64,000 nucleotides of DNA from Saccoglossus kowalevskii (taxonomy: Eukaryota > Hemichordata > Enteropneusta > Harrimaniidae), in assembly GCF_000003605.2 (NCBI RefSeq), contig NW_003120927.1, positions 242,638-306,637 of the forward strand, in the 5' to 3' direction. Position 1 is the first letter of the stretch, and every line of letters begins with the position of its first letter. The notes below the pieces were generated by a model. That model did no database searches. It was not told the DNA's origin and was given only the letters and a program-made list of their open reading frames with translations. Positions 26,801 to 41,349 of this stretch are shown one piece after another. The position numbers were made by a program, and so were the translations under genes.

Positions 26801-29800
26801 ATATGAGAGAGACTTCCATCCAATTAATACGAATAATATTGTCTGCGTTTGTACATCTGCTTTTCTTTAAATTTCAATTGAAGTTTTGCGAAATACACGC
26901 GCTTATGTTAGTTTTGGATCATAACAGCGACGCGATTATATGTCTTCGTAGTCGTGTCAGATCATATATAGATAATTTAGTTTGTGACAACAGCGAAGGC
27001 TAATCATAAAATCCCCCGAAAGACAGCCTGGCCCCATTGCCGAGTGATGGCATTGCGGTAGATAATATTGCTGTCTGCATAGTTTTTCTTTTATTTTCAG
27101 CAGGCTAGGTGTTTTGTGACGTCACGAATTGGTGAGATATTTGGGTTTATCTCTACAAAGAAAGGACTTTTTAATTCATGGGATGTAATTAAGCCGCCGT
27201 GAAGTCGATTGAGCGTAATTAAAATGCAGTTCACGCTGTTGGTCGCATCATCCGCGCAGTGGGATAATATTGAAGTTGTTTAAGTTTGAATAAACCAGTA
27301 CCTCCCTTTGTCAGTACCTCCTAAGTGGACGACTTATCGGAATCATAATTATCCATTAGTTCTCACAACTGCCAACAATGTTCAGGGAACCTTAAACAAA
27401 ACATCTATATCGTATTGAACAATCAGTGTGAACTCACAATTGTGAAGTACTGTACAATTGTAAGTTAACGTCCCCAGTGTGAAGTTCTGTTGTGTATGTG
27501 TGTGTATATTTGACTAATATTACTCTTCTTATATCAGCCACATAATCGAATCTGTACCTGAGTACAACACACAAATACACCGACCAGATAATATAGAATT
27601 AAAATCAAACTAACCAAAATGCGCAGAGCAACTGAAGAATAGAAACGGATACCTTTGTTTTTTTGATAGTATTCCCAAATGTGAACAGTGTGAAGACGTA
27701 ACTGCATGAATGAAAGGCAGTGTTGTTTTCTCTGATTGCCTTAAATTCTCGAGTCATTCAACGACAACAAAGATGGAATGTTATCCCAGTAAAGAATCTG
27801 GACAATTCTAGAAATCATCCTCTCTCACAGAGACAGAAAAAAGGGCTGCATACGCGTCACATGTTCACGCGTGTCAGGTATCTGGATTGGTTTAATTTGC
27901 AGTTTTTACGTATTCGTATAATATAGCAAAATCTGACAATATGGGTCAAGAACGTTGTCATGAATACCGATTTGTTTCTTCATTATACGAGACCCTTAAG
28001 CTGAACTGCAAGGCACACAGAATCAGAATACTTATAAGAATTAGAGCAAGAAGACCTCATAATATGATGCATGCAATGCATCTATAAAAGATTCAGTATT
28101 AACCTTTTCATCATCAGTTCCATCTTTTCATCACAAATTCACAAAATAGTCGCGTTTATAGTATTCACTTTTCTTCAGAAGACTGGGACAATAATAGCCA
28201 ATTTTTTTTAGTAAAATTTGAAAATTTACTTAAATCGTATCTGTTGGCTACAAAATTAGCGTCATTTCCAGAAATATTGAAGAATATAAGAAAAAACGTG
28301 CAGAAAAAATTAGGTGAGAAAGTTTGGTAGTGAAATGGCTAACCTTTAGAAAAAACACACACGCTTACTATGTTGCTTCCTGAGGATGCTTTTTACTTAA
28401 TAAAGAAACGTGTGATATTCAACAAGGAGGCTAATTTAGTTTTTCTAAAAAACATGCAATCAGTGTTCGTGATTACCCTGGATAATAATTCGCCCTCACT
28501 AATGAGTTGTGAAAATCACATATACACAGAAGGGTAAACGGTACTACAAGCCCTACGGGGCTTGAATTGACAAATGTTCTTCATTTTGAATCTGGAGGTG
28601 AGATTATTAGTTTACAGGACCAATTTCAACTGATGTAATTCTCTTCCACTTTAATTGCTCTAGTTCATGTCTTTTTGCCGGGTAACGGTTTTTATTGATT
28701 TTGTAAATTTCGCTAAATCGTTTGTCGTGTGTTGCTTCTGAAAATAGTTTCACATAAGCAGCTGTGCAGCTGCGTTTTACAACAGTCGGTTAACACGTTT
28801 TCGGTTACACGACCAGAATAAAGTGTTGACTTTTTCTTCTTTTTTGTGATTGCTTTCTCATATAGATGTATCATTCACGTTCCAGTGTTATGAGATAGTG
28901 GTACCGGATTCCCATCACGACTTCACACGATAAACTTGTGGGTGAATGATTAGCGTTAACACCCGCGTGAGAAGATATAAATATAAACCTTTTTTTCTGT
29001 TTAGAGCATATTTTGGAAGAAAAAGAAAACTCCCTCGGGCAACATGCTCCAAGCAAGCTCATCATTTAGGCCTATATCACTGAATACACAAACAATTTCA
29101 GAAGAGTCGTTGCTAAGGAACCACAATTGTTCCATATGAAATGACGCATGGGCGATTAGAACTAGGCCTGGTTCTGTCAGGTTAAGGCGCAATCAATAAC
29201 AAAATCAAGAAAAGTGTTAGCGATGATGTTGTGAGTAAGAAAATCATCACCACGCCAGCTTTTATCATTAGTTCCCGACAGGTTATTTTCAGTCATCAAC
29301 GTACAAATCCATACTAACAATTTGAAAATCAGTATTAGCTGAAAAGAACACTCTTCTTCTTACTCACTCAACACATAACCTTATGTGATCTTATATTTCA
29401 CCCTGTCAATATATGCAAACATAATACACAGTGCGTGCATATCACACCGTTGATGTATGCTTTGTGCACGGAGGCACAGGCCATTTGTCGTTGAATTCAT
29501 GACGGTGACTCGATGTACGCTTTATTTCTCCGAAGCAATCTAACCTTTCGATACAATCTATTATTAGTCCGAACACATTGTTATCTTTAAATCACTACAA
29601 CATAGATAGTAACAGTGCATGCGCCATTTGGTAACGGCTGTAATTTTCTAACTTCTATATGAAGCGATTATGACCAAAACAACTAGGTATCTAAATTAAA
29701 TACGATGGGCGTTCGAAAATGGTACGATATATACTGATAATTTACTTCCCCGCTCTTTTCCCATGCTGCCTTCTAGCTCATTAGCTTCTTTGAGCCTCTC

Positions 29801-32800
29801 CCTCGAAGCAGTGATCATCTATGCCAAACGTGGATGTTCGGAATAGATAATGATCCCTTGGGGCCAGATTTAGTTTGTAAAACCGAATGTGAATCAGGCC
29901 TAGGGCATAACGGCTATTTAGACAAAGTATGTTTAGATAATGATTTTGCCTAACGGAGGGGGGTAATTTTCAGGGGTGCTCGGCGGATATAGCGTGTTCT
30001 AATTTCATGGATATGAACTTGATACGACAACATCATGGAATTGTCATCAGTAACGACATTAGACGCGAACTGATTAGAAATGACAGAATGTCGACAGACG
30101 GGAAATTATATTGCCAGAGTCATCACCTATACTCGGCTACACACGTTGGCCGTATACATTACGGTGTCGGACCTCCAAGGACAGGGACATAAATTTTAAA
30201 AGATACTACAGACGGACATTATCGCCTTTGCATTTTTAGGAGAGTAGTAGTAAACACGTCAAGACAGCTACTGTACAGGATTTTAGCGCAAATAAATGTA
30301 ACAGTTGTTGTTGTCGGCTACACGTCGGTAATAAAGATTCCAATGTCGAACTGCAATGCACGCTACGTTAGACCCGAACAATTTATGATCAGTGTCTCCC
30401 TAGCACTAACATATGTGAACGTTATGCGAACAAGTAATATATACGGTATTTAGCCGAAGGTATCAAACATCTGACACAGTGTTTCCAGCATGCACATCAG
30501 TGTCACTCGTATATCAAACGTTACAGTGTTTTATCGAGTACTTGTCTTGTTAGAGACAGTAGCTAACAATGCATCACAAATCACCAAGTGCCCATACATT
30601 TTAGTTGATTATTTTATTAGTGGCAAAGTAAACATCCGTGCCTCTCCGTGGATCACACCAAGAATGTCAGATCTTTAACAATTAATACGCCTCACTCGGA
30701 AAGTGCAATTCACTCGAGAGCGACAAAGAAGGAACACAAAGTTCGCACGATTAGTTAAACCTCACATAGGACAAATCTCATAAAAACAAAATCCGACCCG
30801 TTTTGCAACGTGATGTAACTTAAGATTGTTCAAAAAATCTGACGTGTTGTTTCTCTTCAGCCTAATGTGACGGCGCTATAGAGGACTGGCTGCACAACCG
30901 AACTCACGTGTTCCATTATATTGTTCTTTTCTAATTTATCATATAAGATACTATCGACCAAGTGATACGGTCTAAATTATTGCATAAAATTGTATTGCAA
31001 AACATATTGATCTGTTCATGAATCTGCCGTCATTTATTACGTCCCCGTTCATCTCTGACATCCTAAAAGCAATCACCAGTACGTCTTCGAATTTTTATGA
31101 TATCTTGTTTTGAATATCGATTTGTTAACAGCAAACAACACTGTTTCGTGTTATTTGCTTAGAGGCAGTGAATATTTCAAACGATGATTGATTCAGATCT
31201 GTGTCAATCCGATTCATAATTCCATTTTATTTAAATTCGTGAGCTGCATTTCTTCTTCTGGCAAACTGTAAATAATGTAGATGCATGCAGAGGGTTTTGT
31301 ATTCATGTGAAATAAATACGGATATCGTTTCAAATCAAAAAGAGAACGTCTTGCATTAATTCCATTGACTGGCGCCAAACAATCTTTATTTATGCAATAA
31401 CTGAGGCAATTGAATCTACCCAAAATCGAAGTAATTTGTTTAGTGCGTGTTTTAATATCAGATAAATAAGAAAACATGTATATGTATTCATGATTGTTTA
31501 AACACATGGTCACAAAGCAGTTTCTCCACGTGTTTCAATTTGTTTTTCTGTGAAAGTTAATTTCATTTAATTCTCTTCATTGACTTCTCGTTGAATTGCA
31601 AGGTCTTGTACATCTTCTCCTGATGTTCAGTTACATATGCAACTGTCATGGCGGACACTTAATCAATTAATTTTGCGAACAAACTTTTAGCGATCAATTC
31701 AGGCATATCGTGCTCGACTATCTATTCTTATGTCTCGTAATAGTCTATTCTGAATATCCAGCTGAAAAACACGCTTTCCACATATCGAAATGTTCTTCAT
31801 AAACATCTACAGTTACCAAGGATGTAGAATTTTGTTACATGGAGAAAAAATATGTAGTGCCTATTTGTTAACTACCAACATTTTGTTTTGTATAACATTT
31901 GAATGTTTCTGGAATTTCTGCGAATAATTGTAGAAAGAAATCGTAGTCTACTAACATGTGAAATAGCTTCGGGATTCTTTTAAAAAAACTAAAAAACTGA
32001 ATATATATATTTTGATATTTGGCATATGTGAAAACCTGGTGCTTAACAATCCGAGACACAACTATTAACATAATCGATTAACTGATTGATCATTGGTGAA
32101 TTTATACACCTCCGTGCACAATGCATTAGCATTGTAGTCGGTCATTAGTATGGTTGTCGCACAAATTCGTTGAGTAAAGTTGATATTGTAAAAGAAAACA
32201 AACATTACATGTTTGAACAACGTGTGTAATTACAATGGAACACCGCCCGTGGTGGAGAAAAAGGTTCAACTTTTTTCAGTCGCAAAAAAATACGACACGC
32301 AGTTTAAAATTATACCTTGTATCTACAAATTGGGATTCATTTTTGCCTTGTTTTCACTGCAATAAAATCAAATAATCAAGAACTAAATAGCGCACATTTG
32401 AATGCTGACTAGCGAAGTGATTGATAACACCGTCACAGCACGTTAGCTCAGGTAATTATTACACACCAGAGTGACAATCCCCGTATGCTGTATGTCCTTC
32501 TTTCACGCCCGTGTATAAAAACTCAGCGGTGTATTTCTCGTAATAACAAAAGCCGGAATTTAAACCATATCTGTAAGTATGTCATTCTTAGTTTCTTTGT
32601 GACTGATTGTATTCAACATTCGAGAACTGTCGCTATTATTTATGCTGTATTCTCACGCCACAACTAACTCGACTCGTCGGCGTGAACGCGGTATGTTTGA
32701 CAGCATTGGCATATTTGTCCAGCGCTTCAGTTGTGGACATTTTATGCGATGGCGTATATATGTATATAAAACGAATTGAATATCAAATTTAAGTGAATAA

Positions 32801-33123
32801 CTATCACCTCTGTAGCGTGTTTAAACACGTTGTCTACAAAGTCAATTCCACATTCGCAGCTGTGTCATGATAAGTCATATGATCTTAAGTGTGTGTCGAC
32901 TGCACACGTGTCTGACGATCGTATCTGGGATTAGCGACTTTGATGTATAGAACCGCGTGATTAAGGGTTAACTGATGTATATTTGTTGTCCACACACAAT
33001 CATGTATGTGGCTTGGCGATTAAGTTGTGATCTACTGTCCAGTTGTTATTATATGCTTGTAGAGTGTTTACTTTAATAGGGCGTGTATGAATGACATTTT
33101 AATTATATGCTATTTTGTGACGG

Positions 33124-33124
<1 letters not shown>
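23847..33124. other. Long unique AT-rich stretch, no gene seen
   Basis: No exon is supportable over more than 9 kb. A strong splice-acceptor-like tract ends at 27100 (TTTTTCTTTTATTTTCAG) but no convincing exon follows. CRE cores TGACGTCA lie near 24692 and 27119. A GC-rich hairpin CAAGCCC-TAC-GGGGCTTG is at 28547-28564, and a perfect 14-bp palindrome CGTGTTTAAACACG at 32816-32829. Short frames in this stretch show no domain. Confidence 0.45.
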
Positions 33125-33187
<63 letters not shown>

Positions 33188-33232
33188 TTATTTAAACATA
33201 TATATATATATATATATTTATTTATTTAAACA
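33125..33232. repeat. TA/TTTA compound microsatellite with direct repeats
   Basis: A TA run of about 55 bases ends in TATTTATTTATTTAAACA (33181-33198), followed by a second, shorter TA run and an identical 18-base copy (33215-33232). The two copies are 34 bases apart, so the tail was probably duplicated by slippage or unequal exchange. Confidence 0.95.
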
Positions 33233-36200
33233 ATTCACTTTCAATGGAGTAATTGGTACTAGTGTATACTGTGTTGACTATGTATTCACTCTTTAATACC
33301 ATGGAATACGTATAAATAGAATTAATTCTAATCTCTTCCATCCCCTGGTGTGAATCTGAAGGTAGTGTAAAATATAGTCAATCGTGTGGCATGATTGTAC
33401 ACTTCCTGTCAAGGCAATGAAGCTTGGTTGCAGAAAAAAAAAAACAGTGAAAAAATTGTTTTTTAGTTCCCACTGACTGCTTAACACTTAATAGTCAATT
33501 TCCTAGTCTATTTTATCTATATAACCAATCAACAGCAATTTTGATGTTATAACCATAGGGGTTGGTCACGTGATTTAGACGCCGACTAGACACACGCCTT
33601 GTTGATATGTCTCTCGGCGAAGGAGACATTGAGTGCACTGTAATTAATACAGTCAACGTTGCGTTACGTTCGTTGTGCGCATGTATCGAACACGCACACC
33701 GTCTTCATCATCGTCCCCCGATTTATCATTAAGGTGTGATCACAGCATCCTCGTTCACGTGACGTAACGTAACAGTTAACTCATTGCACGACGACAAAAC
33801 AATATTTGTATCCGAATATATCAGTCTTACTGGAAAATGTCCTTGGCGAAGAAAATTACTAATAAATACGATACACACGGTCAGTAATGTTGATATTCCA
33901 TTTATCACATGTTTGTTTGTACAGCTGTATCTGTGGACGCGAGACCTACTCCATCTTAGCGCCGCCTATTCATTTGCGTTCAACAGCGCCATTTTTTGAA
34001 CGTGCGATTCAACAAATAATTAATTTTTGGAACCGTTTTTACAGAAACACATTTTAACTAAATTGTGGCCTAGTTCTATAATGTTCACGTATCCTAACAG
34101 TGAATCGGCAAACAGTAGTGGCGGTTCAGTGGAGAAAACGAACCCGGTGCGTTAATTACCATTGTAAGATTGGGAGAATTAGAAATGGCGAAATCTCCAA
34201 ATGCTATTTAAAACGAAAACCAATAAAGTTGAATGTATGAAATGATCGGTGTATAGCGAGAACATTCAGATTGATCATATTTCAATTAGTTTTCATAAAA
34301 ATAATTTGCCTATTCATTAAACGAGCTATGTTTTAGCAATGCAGGAAGTGACTAGTTATGGACACTGTATTTCTAGTTGCGTGTAAGTAGTATCTCAACT
34401 GCGTGAAATATTTCTTCTGATTGGTCGAGAGCGTGTTTAATCACGCAAGGCACAATATAGGAAAATTACATCCTCATGTTAACGTAAATGGGCAAAACTA
34501 ATTTGCGCAATGGGTGTAGTGGATAAAATCTCGCTTATTTGGGTAGTTTGGTTTCAAAGTATAAAGATGAGAAAAATATTGTTTTTATCATGGTATCAAC
34601 CCCTCTTGAGGGGAGGGGGGTACTTCTTAAATATTACATGGATTACTATTCTTGCATGACACATTTGATAAATGAGTGTATATTTCAAAGGAAACATGGC
34701 GGGGTGAACAACCACCTGTTTATCACGTTTACAAGCTAGTATTATTGAGATACATTGTTCATTAGCTAATTGACTTGCAAATGAGGTATCTATCTTCATT
34801 TAATAACGGTCATAATCTGGGGCCAAATGTTACCTAGCTAATAAACGTGTAATCCTCATTCATCCATCCACCCTACCATGATTGTGTTTGACAAATATAC
34901 CGCCCAAAGCCCAAAGTGTGAAATGCGACCTTGAATCTTCTTAATAAATCCAAACAACGTCTTAACTGTTTCTTTGAACGACCTATTATACGTAGCCTGT
35001 GGCTTGTCATTTCGAAATTGGTCTCTCGTTGCCGGGGCACTGTGTACGCAGGCCCTGCAGACATCGTACAACAACCAAGCCTCGTGTCGTAGCGTTTTAA
35101 TTACATCCTATACAACAATAAATATCAAAGTCTGTTATCAGAATGAATATTCGAGCTTTTATTTCCTGCTTATAGGCGCCATTGCCACACGGTATGGTTA
35201 TATATATTAAACTGTATTATATATTAAAATAAATAAAGCGAAAATACAGCTATGAGCAAAAATTAAAATATACAAGGCATCTTGTCCCCTAAGATATACA
35301 ATTGTGACTAATGATACACATATTGCATTAACACACTTACGTCATTTCATCAGATCATTGGTCATAGTTAAACTATGGATACCTTGCTTTATTTTGTAAA
35401 CAACATTTTTGAATTTCACCTGCTGTGATAAGTTATAACCCCAGGTTTACACCACAACAAACTTACTTCGCGCTAAGGTGTTCGTTGCCGCGCGTCGTGT
35501 ATAAATATAATTGCAATTTTCACAGCACATTATAATAACCATAACATATGTACTAGTTGGAAGTAGATAGGAAGTTATACGCTCAATTTCAGGATGTCCA
35601 ATAAACTAAGACTACTATAATAGCAATAATAAAAACGGGGGGTCACTGACCTAGTTTTTGAGAGAATCGTATTCTTATATTACACAGTTATTAGACAGGC
35701 TGTAATAAGAAAGTAAAACATAAGCTTTTAAAATATAAAAAAACACGTTCACATTGGTTCAAAACTCTCAATAATGGAGGGGGTGTAGAAAACACGAGTT
35801 TCTACAAATAGAAATAATGAGTCGACGATCTTTTTATAAAGGTACTCATGTGTTAGAGCATATTCCACATGAAAAGATTCTGCCTCTACATGCAAGAGTG
35901 GCGCATTTATATTTGAATTACGCTTAATGCGATTTTTGTACATTTTGTACAGAGATTTATAGATTTATACTTGACACACGAGAAGATATAAATCCCAACA
36001 AATACAATATTGCTAAGATACTAGTATACAACACAGTCTCTTCAAATTGTGACACTACTCGCACTCGTACTCGTATCGCGCGCATATTGCAAAAGTGCAA
36101 CTCTGCCGAAGATCGTTAATTGTGGTGTGGTTACACATATGAATTGAAACACAACCCATATCACGCAGTTTGCTTACTAAGATCGTACTAAGAGAATACT

Positions 36201-37117
36201 TGACTATGAGAACCATTTTTGGGCACATTTTGTCGTTGTTTCTTTTAAAGCGATTCCAAATCTCGGTGATATCAGCTCAACAATGATATCAATGCAACCA
36301 GGGTAAGTGGACGCGATGAAGAAGGAGAATGACACTCCACAAGGGCAAGGTTCTTTCACTCGAAGGCTACTCGCGGTATACCTCCATCATGTCATATTAG
36401 TTCAGATTCGTGTATTAATACCACATTAGAACAATAATATTGTTGTTTTTAGTTGCGTGATGCCGTACGTTTAGTTTTAGGCAATAGACTGCCAAGTAAG
36501 GAGTTATATCGAAAAATATCGTATAGCGTTGGTATTGTCCGAGACATGATAGCGCTGGGGTACAATATCGTAGCGTAAAATGAACGAGAACATAACTTAA
36601 TTTTAGTATAACCTTATTATCAAACACGTTGTGGACCAGTGCAGACAATCCATCGTAATAAGGGGGAAACACTGAATATTATTGATTTAAACACAACTTC
36701 GTCACTAGTCTGTGTATTGACCCAAAGCACTGATTATCGTCTAATAAACGGGCTCAACGTGGCATCCAGGGTTTGGAAATTAAATTCTCAGCTTGGCGGT
36801 CCGTGTGGAACCCTCGATAATCGCGCTTGTGATCCGATGCAAAGGTCTTACCGATGGAAAACAAAGTAATCCCCCAAACTGCCAATTCTATTAATCGTTC
36901 AACGCATATACTGGGGATTACAGTGAACTATATCTACCCTTTATCGTGCATTTGTCAATTCAGTTCTTCGTATTTCTAAGCTACTTTTTTGAAACTCGAT
37001 ATGTGCTGTGTGGTCTAAAACTCATCAACATTGTCCCACCACAACATGAAATGTAAACGGAGTGTCGTCAGTATGTCCACATAAAAAAAACGTTGCAAAT
37101 TAGTGATGCAGCTTACA
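33233..37117. other. Unique AT-rich stretch, no gene seen
   Basis: No exon recognised. At 34400-34447 the arms TGCGTGA and TCACGCA flank TTCTGATTGGTCGAG, an arrangement that resembles the end of a small inverted-repeat element, although borders are unclear. CCCCTC-TT-GAGGGG near 34602 is a short stem. Confidence 0.45.
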
Positions 37118-37246
37118 TTAAAGGGCGGTGGTCGTCGCGCCGCGTCCTGTTCGATATGGGACTCATAGCGACGTATACAACGCGTGTAATATACATTGTT
37201 TGTTTACATGAAATTCGAACACGCGCTGTGCGACGACCACCGTTTA
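37118..37246. mobile_element. MITE-like inverted-repeat element, copy 2
   Basis: About 128 bp. The left end TTAAAGGGCGGTGGTCGTCG is mirrored by a right end reading, in reverse complement, TAAACGGTGGTCGTCGCAC. Arms of about 30 bases match well (GTGGTCGTCGC, then CGCGT/GCGCGT, then GTTCGA). The inner GATATGGGACTCATA links it to the 305-bp copy at 9.7 kb, and its right half links it to the copy at 59.5 kb. It has TA at both ends and no coding capacity. The frame across it is a by-product. Confidence 0.75.
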
Positions 37247-40200
37247 CTTATGTTATGTTTCTTTGTCTGGAGTTTTCATACTTGATCGTGTTTTACTCCA
37301 ATGGAAATGCTCTTTTGTAAGAAAAACTGGACAGGTGGTCAAAACGGCCCACCTTGACAAACCCCTGGATTAGTTGGTCCAAATTGTGGTCAGTGAGAAC
37401 TGTTAACTTCGAACCTAACGACCTATTGGAACGTGTCGTTTCAAGAAACGGTAGCTGACGGTATCACACTTCTGTACCACTACGCTCCGATAGCAGAACC
37501 ATAGCAGAACGGCAATGAAAGGATAAATCGACTGAAAACCTATCGTTCAATAATAGTCACGATGCAGCACAACTCCTCATGCATCCATTCGCCCACGTTT
37601 CAACATGTCTTGTCTTTCCAGTTTGTTTAATTCAATCTATCCTGTCTTCTCATGGTATCTCCACGTGCTGCACTCCTCCAGTGAGTTTTTATTCATTAGG
37701 TAATATCGACGCATTATAGCCTTATTATATTTGAATTGGGCTTTGTCCAAATTATAATCCACTTATAAAACCAATCTGTATACAAAATATTACGTCGTAG
37801 CTATAGGTTAGTCCCACGCACCATATAAGTATTAACACGATGAAACGCCAATGGAATTGTATCATAATAATAAAATCATATTAAGGCAGCCGTGGAGTAT
37901 GTATGTAATGCACTTGTTGTTGTTTTTACGTTCAGTTTTTTATAGTTCCCTTGTGTCTAGAAAAAAAGTAATCACCACTAATCATATGCGTGGAAGGTAC
38001 TCGTAGATGAGACTGATTAGCTTTGCCAGGCTTTACATTTCAAGTCGTATACCGACACTTGGTAGAAATAAACATAAAATGATCATGTTATGCATGCGCG
38101 CGCACCGCCGTGTGAAATTAGAGACCACGAAAGCCCAACTTGTTGTTTTTCGCAGGTCTATTGCGGCTGGAATCCGCGACTCGCGGGAGGGGGGGGGGGT
38201 GTTTTAATTCATATCGAGTGTAACAGTGCAACAAGGCGTGATTCAACTACTATTAATAAACCAGAAGGAAATACAATACAGAAGTTGGCAGCGATTGACG
38301 GGTTGCAAGCCACTCGGCCAGTGGATGTGCAGTCACACGGTTGGCTTGCTGCTGTGATGGTTATGGTTGTTAATGAGGAAAAACCTTTGAAGATAGGAAT
38401 CGGTATGTTTGTAGCATACTTGTGTGAAAACGAAGGTAGAAATCACAATTGGCGATGTGGCTACCGATGATGTCACATCATTTATCATGATTCTCACAAT
38501 TGTGCATCTTCACTCGGAAAACTAATATGCTCCACTTGGTGAAATAATTTCGAATAAAATACTCCTAGATTCACATATATCTAGCATCACAACAATTAAA
38601 TGTCGTAAATGTAAGACCAGCGTTTAGGAGTATGTGATTATGTACGCTAAATTTCTTTGACATACGTTCGTATGACAATTTATTTTTACTTTTCTCATCT
38701 ATATTTGGTTCTCTCTCACTATGTACAATTTGTGTGTCTCGTATCTTAAATGAAACACAGTAATAAATGAGTCCAAATCACTCAAAAATGTACCTATACT
38801 TTGTTACTTTTTACAGAACATTAAATATATTGTATTTTGATTACCATTTGGACACAATTTGCAATGAACGCATTAGTGGTTAGAATGTTCTGACCTCCAC
38901 TAATCAATAAAATAATATAAGTCAGCAACTGATTTTTCTTAAAAAATTCAATACATTTCTCTTATACATATTCGCCAATGGGAAAAGTCTCAAATATCGA
39001 ATAATATTTCTTGATTGAAAGAAATTGCGCTTTGAATGTCAAAATCAGTCATTTATTTAAAAAATCCGAATTCAATTCTTTGAATAAATACTATAAAAAC
39101 GAAGACAAATATAATATTCTGAGAGACAGTATTTTTTTAAATCTACCGATGTGTTGATTTTGACAGTACACACTCAATGTTTTTAAGTGAAATATTAACA
39201 ATTTTCTAAAAAAGGTCTGAAAATGGAGATTTTGGAAAAAAACAAACGAAAACACGTATGATTTTAAGAAACTTCAAATAGAGTGCTAACAGAAAATATA
39301 CAACATGTAGGTGATAGCATTTTCATTTCAATGCAATGGGAAACACGTGGTTGAATATAAGTGTCAACGAACACTGCGTTTTGTTTCACTGCTATCAGTT
39401 TGTTTGCTGTCACCTGCCACCTGTCGCATACGTTCATATGAACTGAAATAATCGTCAACCTTGTACTAAACCGTGATGAGACGGTCGAATTGCTCTCGGC
39501 TGACCAGACCATATATTAGAGAGGATTATAGTCTAACGCTTTGGCTAATTAGAGCTCGATACTACGGAACTGAAAGGATTTTAACGCTGATTACAAACAC
39601 TTTGAAACGGTGTTGGTATTTGGCTCACAATCCACTTTCCCTTTGCAGCACTTATCGACCACACAATGAATGCTAGCCCATCCTGCCATATTTAACACTT
39701 CTATGGACGTCACAGGAAAATTATAACTCGTTTAGTGACCTGGACATATACAGAATGACGCTAATCTATATAGCGTTGATATATGCAAAGTTGTCGTTAT
39801 AGAAAGTGATTAAATGTACGTTTTGACAATACTGCTATGGCAGAATTGCCAACTAAATGTGGCGATATCCTAACGCTAATATGACGAGGTTGGCGTTATA
39901 TCCAGCAAACACTACGCGCTGATGTACTGCACGTCAACTGTCTTCATTACTCGGCAACTCCGGTAATTGTTTGAATGGAAGGTCGCACACTCTTATCGGC
40001 TGATTTCGAATCGCTCGCTGTTCTTATTTCACATTCTATTTGGACCACTTAATATAACGGTGCTTCATGTACGAGACAGCTTTTCCTCAATTTCAGACTT
40101 TGTCTCCTAGGCCTTTATTCCCAACTACTGAGTCACCTCTATTTTACATTACTGACATCCTGCAATTTGACGTTTGCTTTTGTCCGCGGTTGAGACGATT

Positions 40201-41349
40201 AAGTTGACAACAAAGAATGAATTGCGCGAACATTTCCATCGAATAAATTGTGCTTTACTGTATCAGTTGATTAATTGAGACATTTGGGAGTTCGTTCATT
40301 TATTGCCTACAGTAATTAATATGACAGCGTACCCAGAGTTCATTGGAACTTTCGTTATGGGTCTCGTTAGCATTCACCCTGGTCGTATCGTGTTGTGATA
40401 CGTTTGGTTTTCGATAGTCGACATCAACAATGTCAAGGATATGTCAACGGGAAGAACTTCAGAATCAGCCGACAACTTTAAGCACAAAAGCATATGTGAC
40501 GTATTATCAGCATCGTGGGAGGAAACATTCGACCTATGAAATAAGAGTGAAAAATAAATCACTTTTTTTGTTTCAAACGTCTTACATATTTTTTTATTTT
40601 AGTGACCATAGTATCTGCACGAATACAACCACAATTTGAAAGTCAAGAAAATCTGATTATCTTCAATTTTAGCCAACTAACATAACAACACGGTTCATCT
40701 AACAAGGCGGTGTGGGCAGGACGATTTAGACTACATGCGAGGGATTCAGTCGATGTTATACTGGGTGGGAACTTTGGAGTTATATTCAGTCGGTAGAGAC
40801 ATTATTTGTCGAAATACAAAACGAAACGAGCAACTCTAAAAATCACAACATATTTAACGTAAGAGAGGGACAATATTCGCTTCACTGGATACCCAAGAGT
40901 TTACTGAACTATTCAACACGTAATACGTACATTTGCATATCCTTGTGTTTTTCACACAAAGGTCTTCCGTCCATTTATGTCATTTCTATTTTGTCATCTG
41001 CGTACAGATTGGATGTATAATGTAGAAAAAGTAAAAAAAAATACAAAATAAAATATTGAAAATGTATATTATTACAGGGATATGTCCATTTATGCAAATA
41101 TTACGGCAAGCTGGCACGATTGTAGAAAATAGTTATTGTATGGCTTACAGGAAATATGGTATATTGGGTGTCACCAACGTGTGTTAATATTTGGATATAT
41201 ACTATTATATGGTATACTCGATATATTTTTCGCGTACTGTTGTAACAGCACATATGGATCCATGTTTTTCTTGTATTTTGTGGTAATTCCCACCTAAAAA
41301 TAAACAACAATGATGATAATAATGCCACCGTTAAAATGCAATTCATAGC
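37247..41349. other. Unique stretch, no gene seen
   Basis: No exon was recognised. A G-rich tract with 11 consecutive G lies near 38191-38200. A compound hairpin occupies 38305-38349: outer arms GCAAGCCA/TGGCTTGC, with inner arms CCACT/AGTGG and TGTG/CACA. AACGCTAAT/GGCGTTATA-type sequences recur at 39.76-39.90 kb without a clear border. Confidence 0.45.

Noticed and set aside
27081-27150. Exon after the strong acceptor at 27100
   Set aside because: The following sequence has no sustained frame with a recognisable protein, and the only donor nearby is weak.
28547-28564. Helitron 3' end hairpin
   Set aside because: The GC-rich hairpin is not followed by CTRR at the expected distance.
33087-33296. 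Isoleucine/tyrosine-rich membrane-like frame
   Set aside because: It is a translation of the TA microsatellite.
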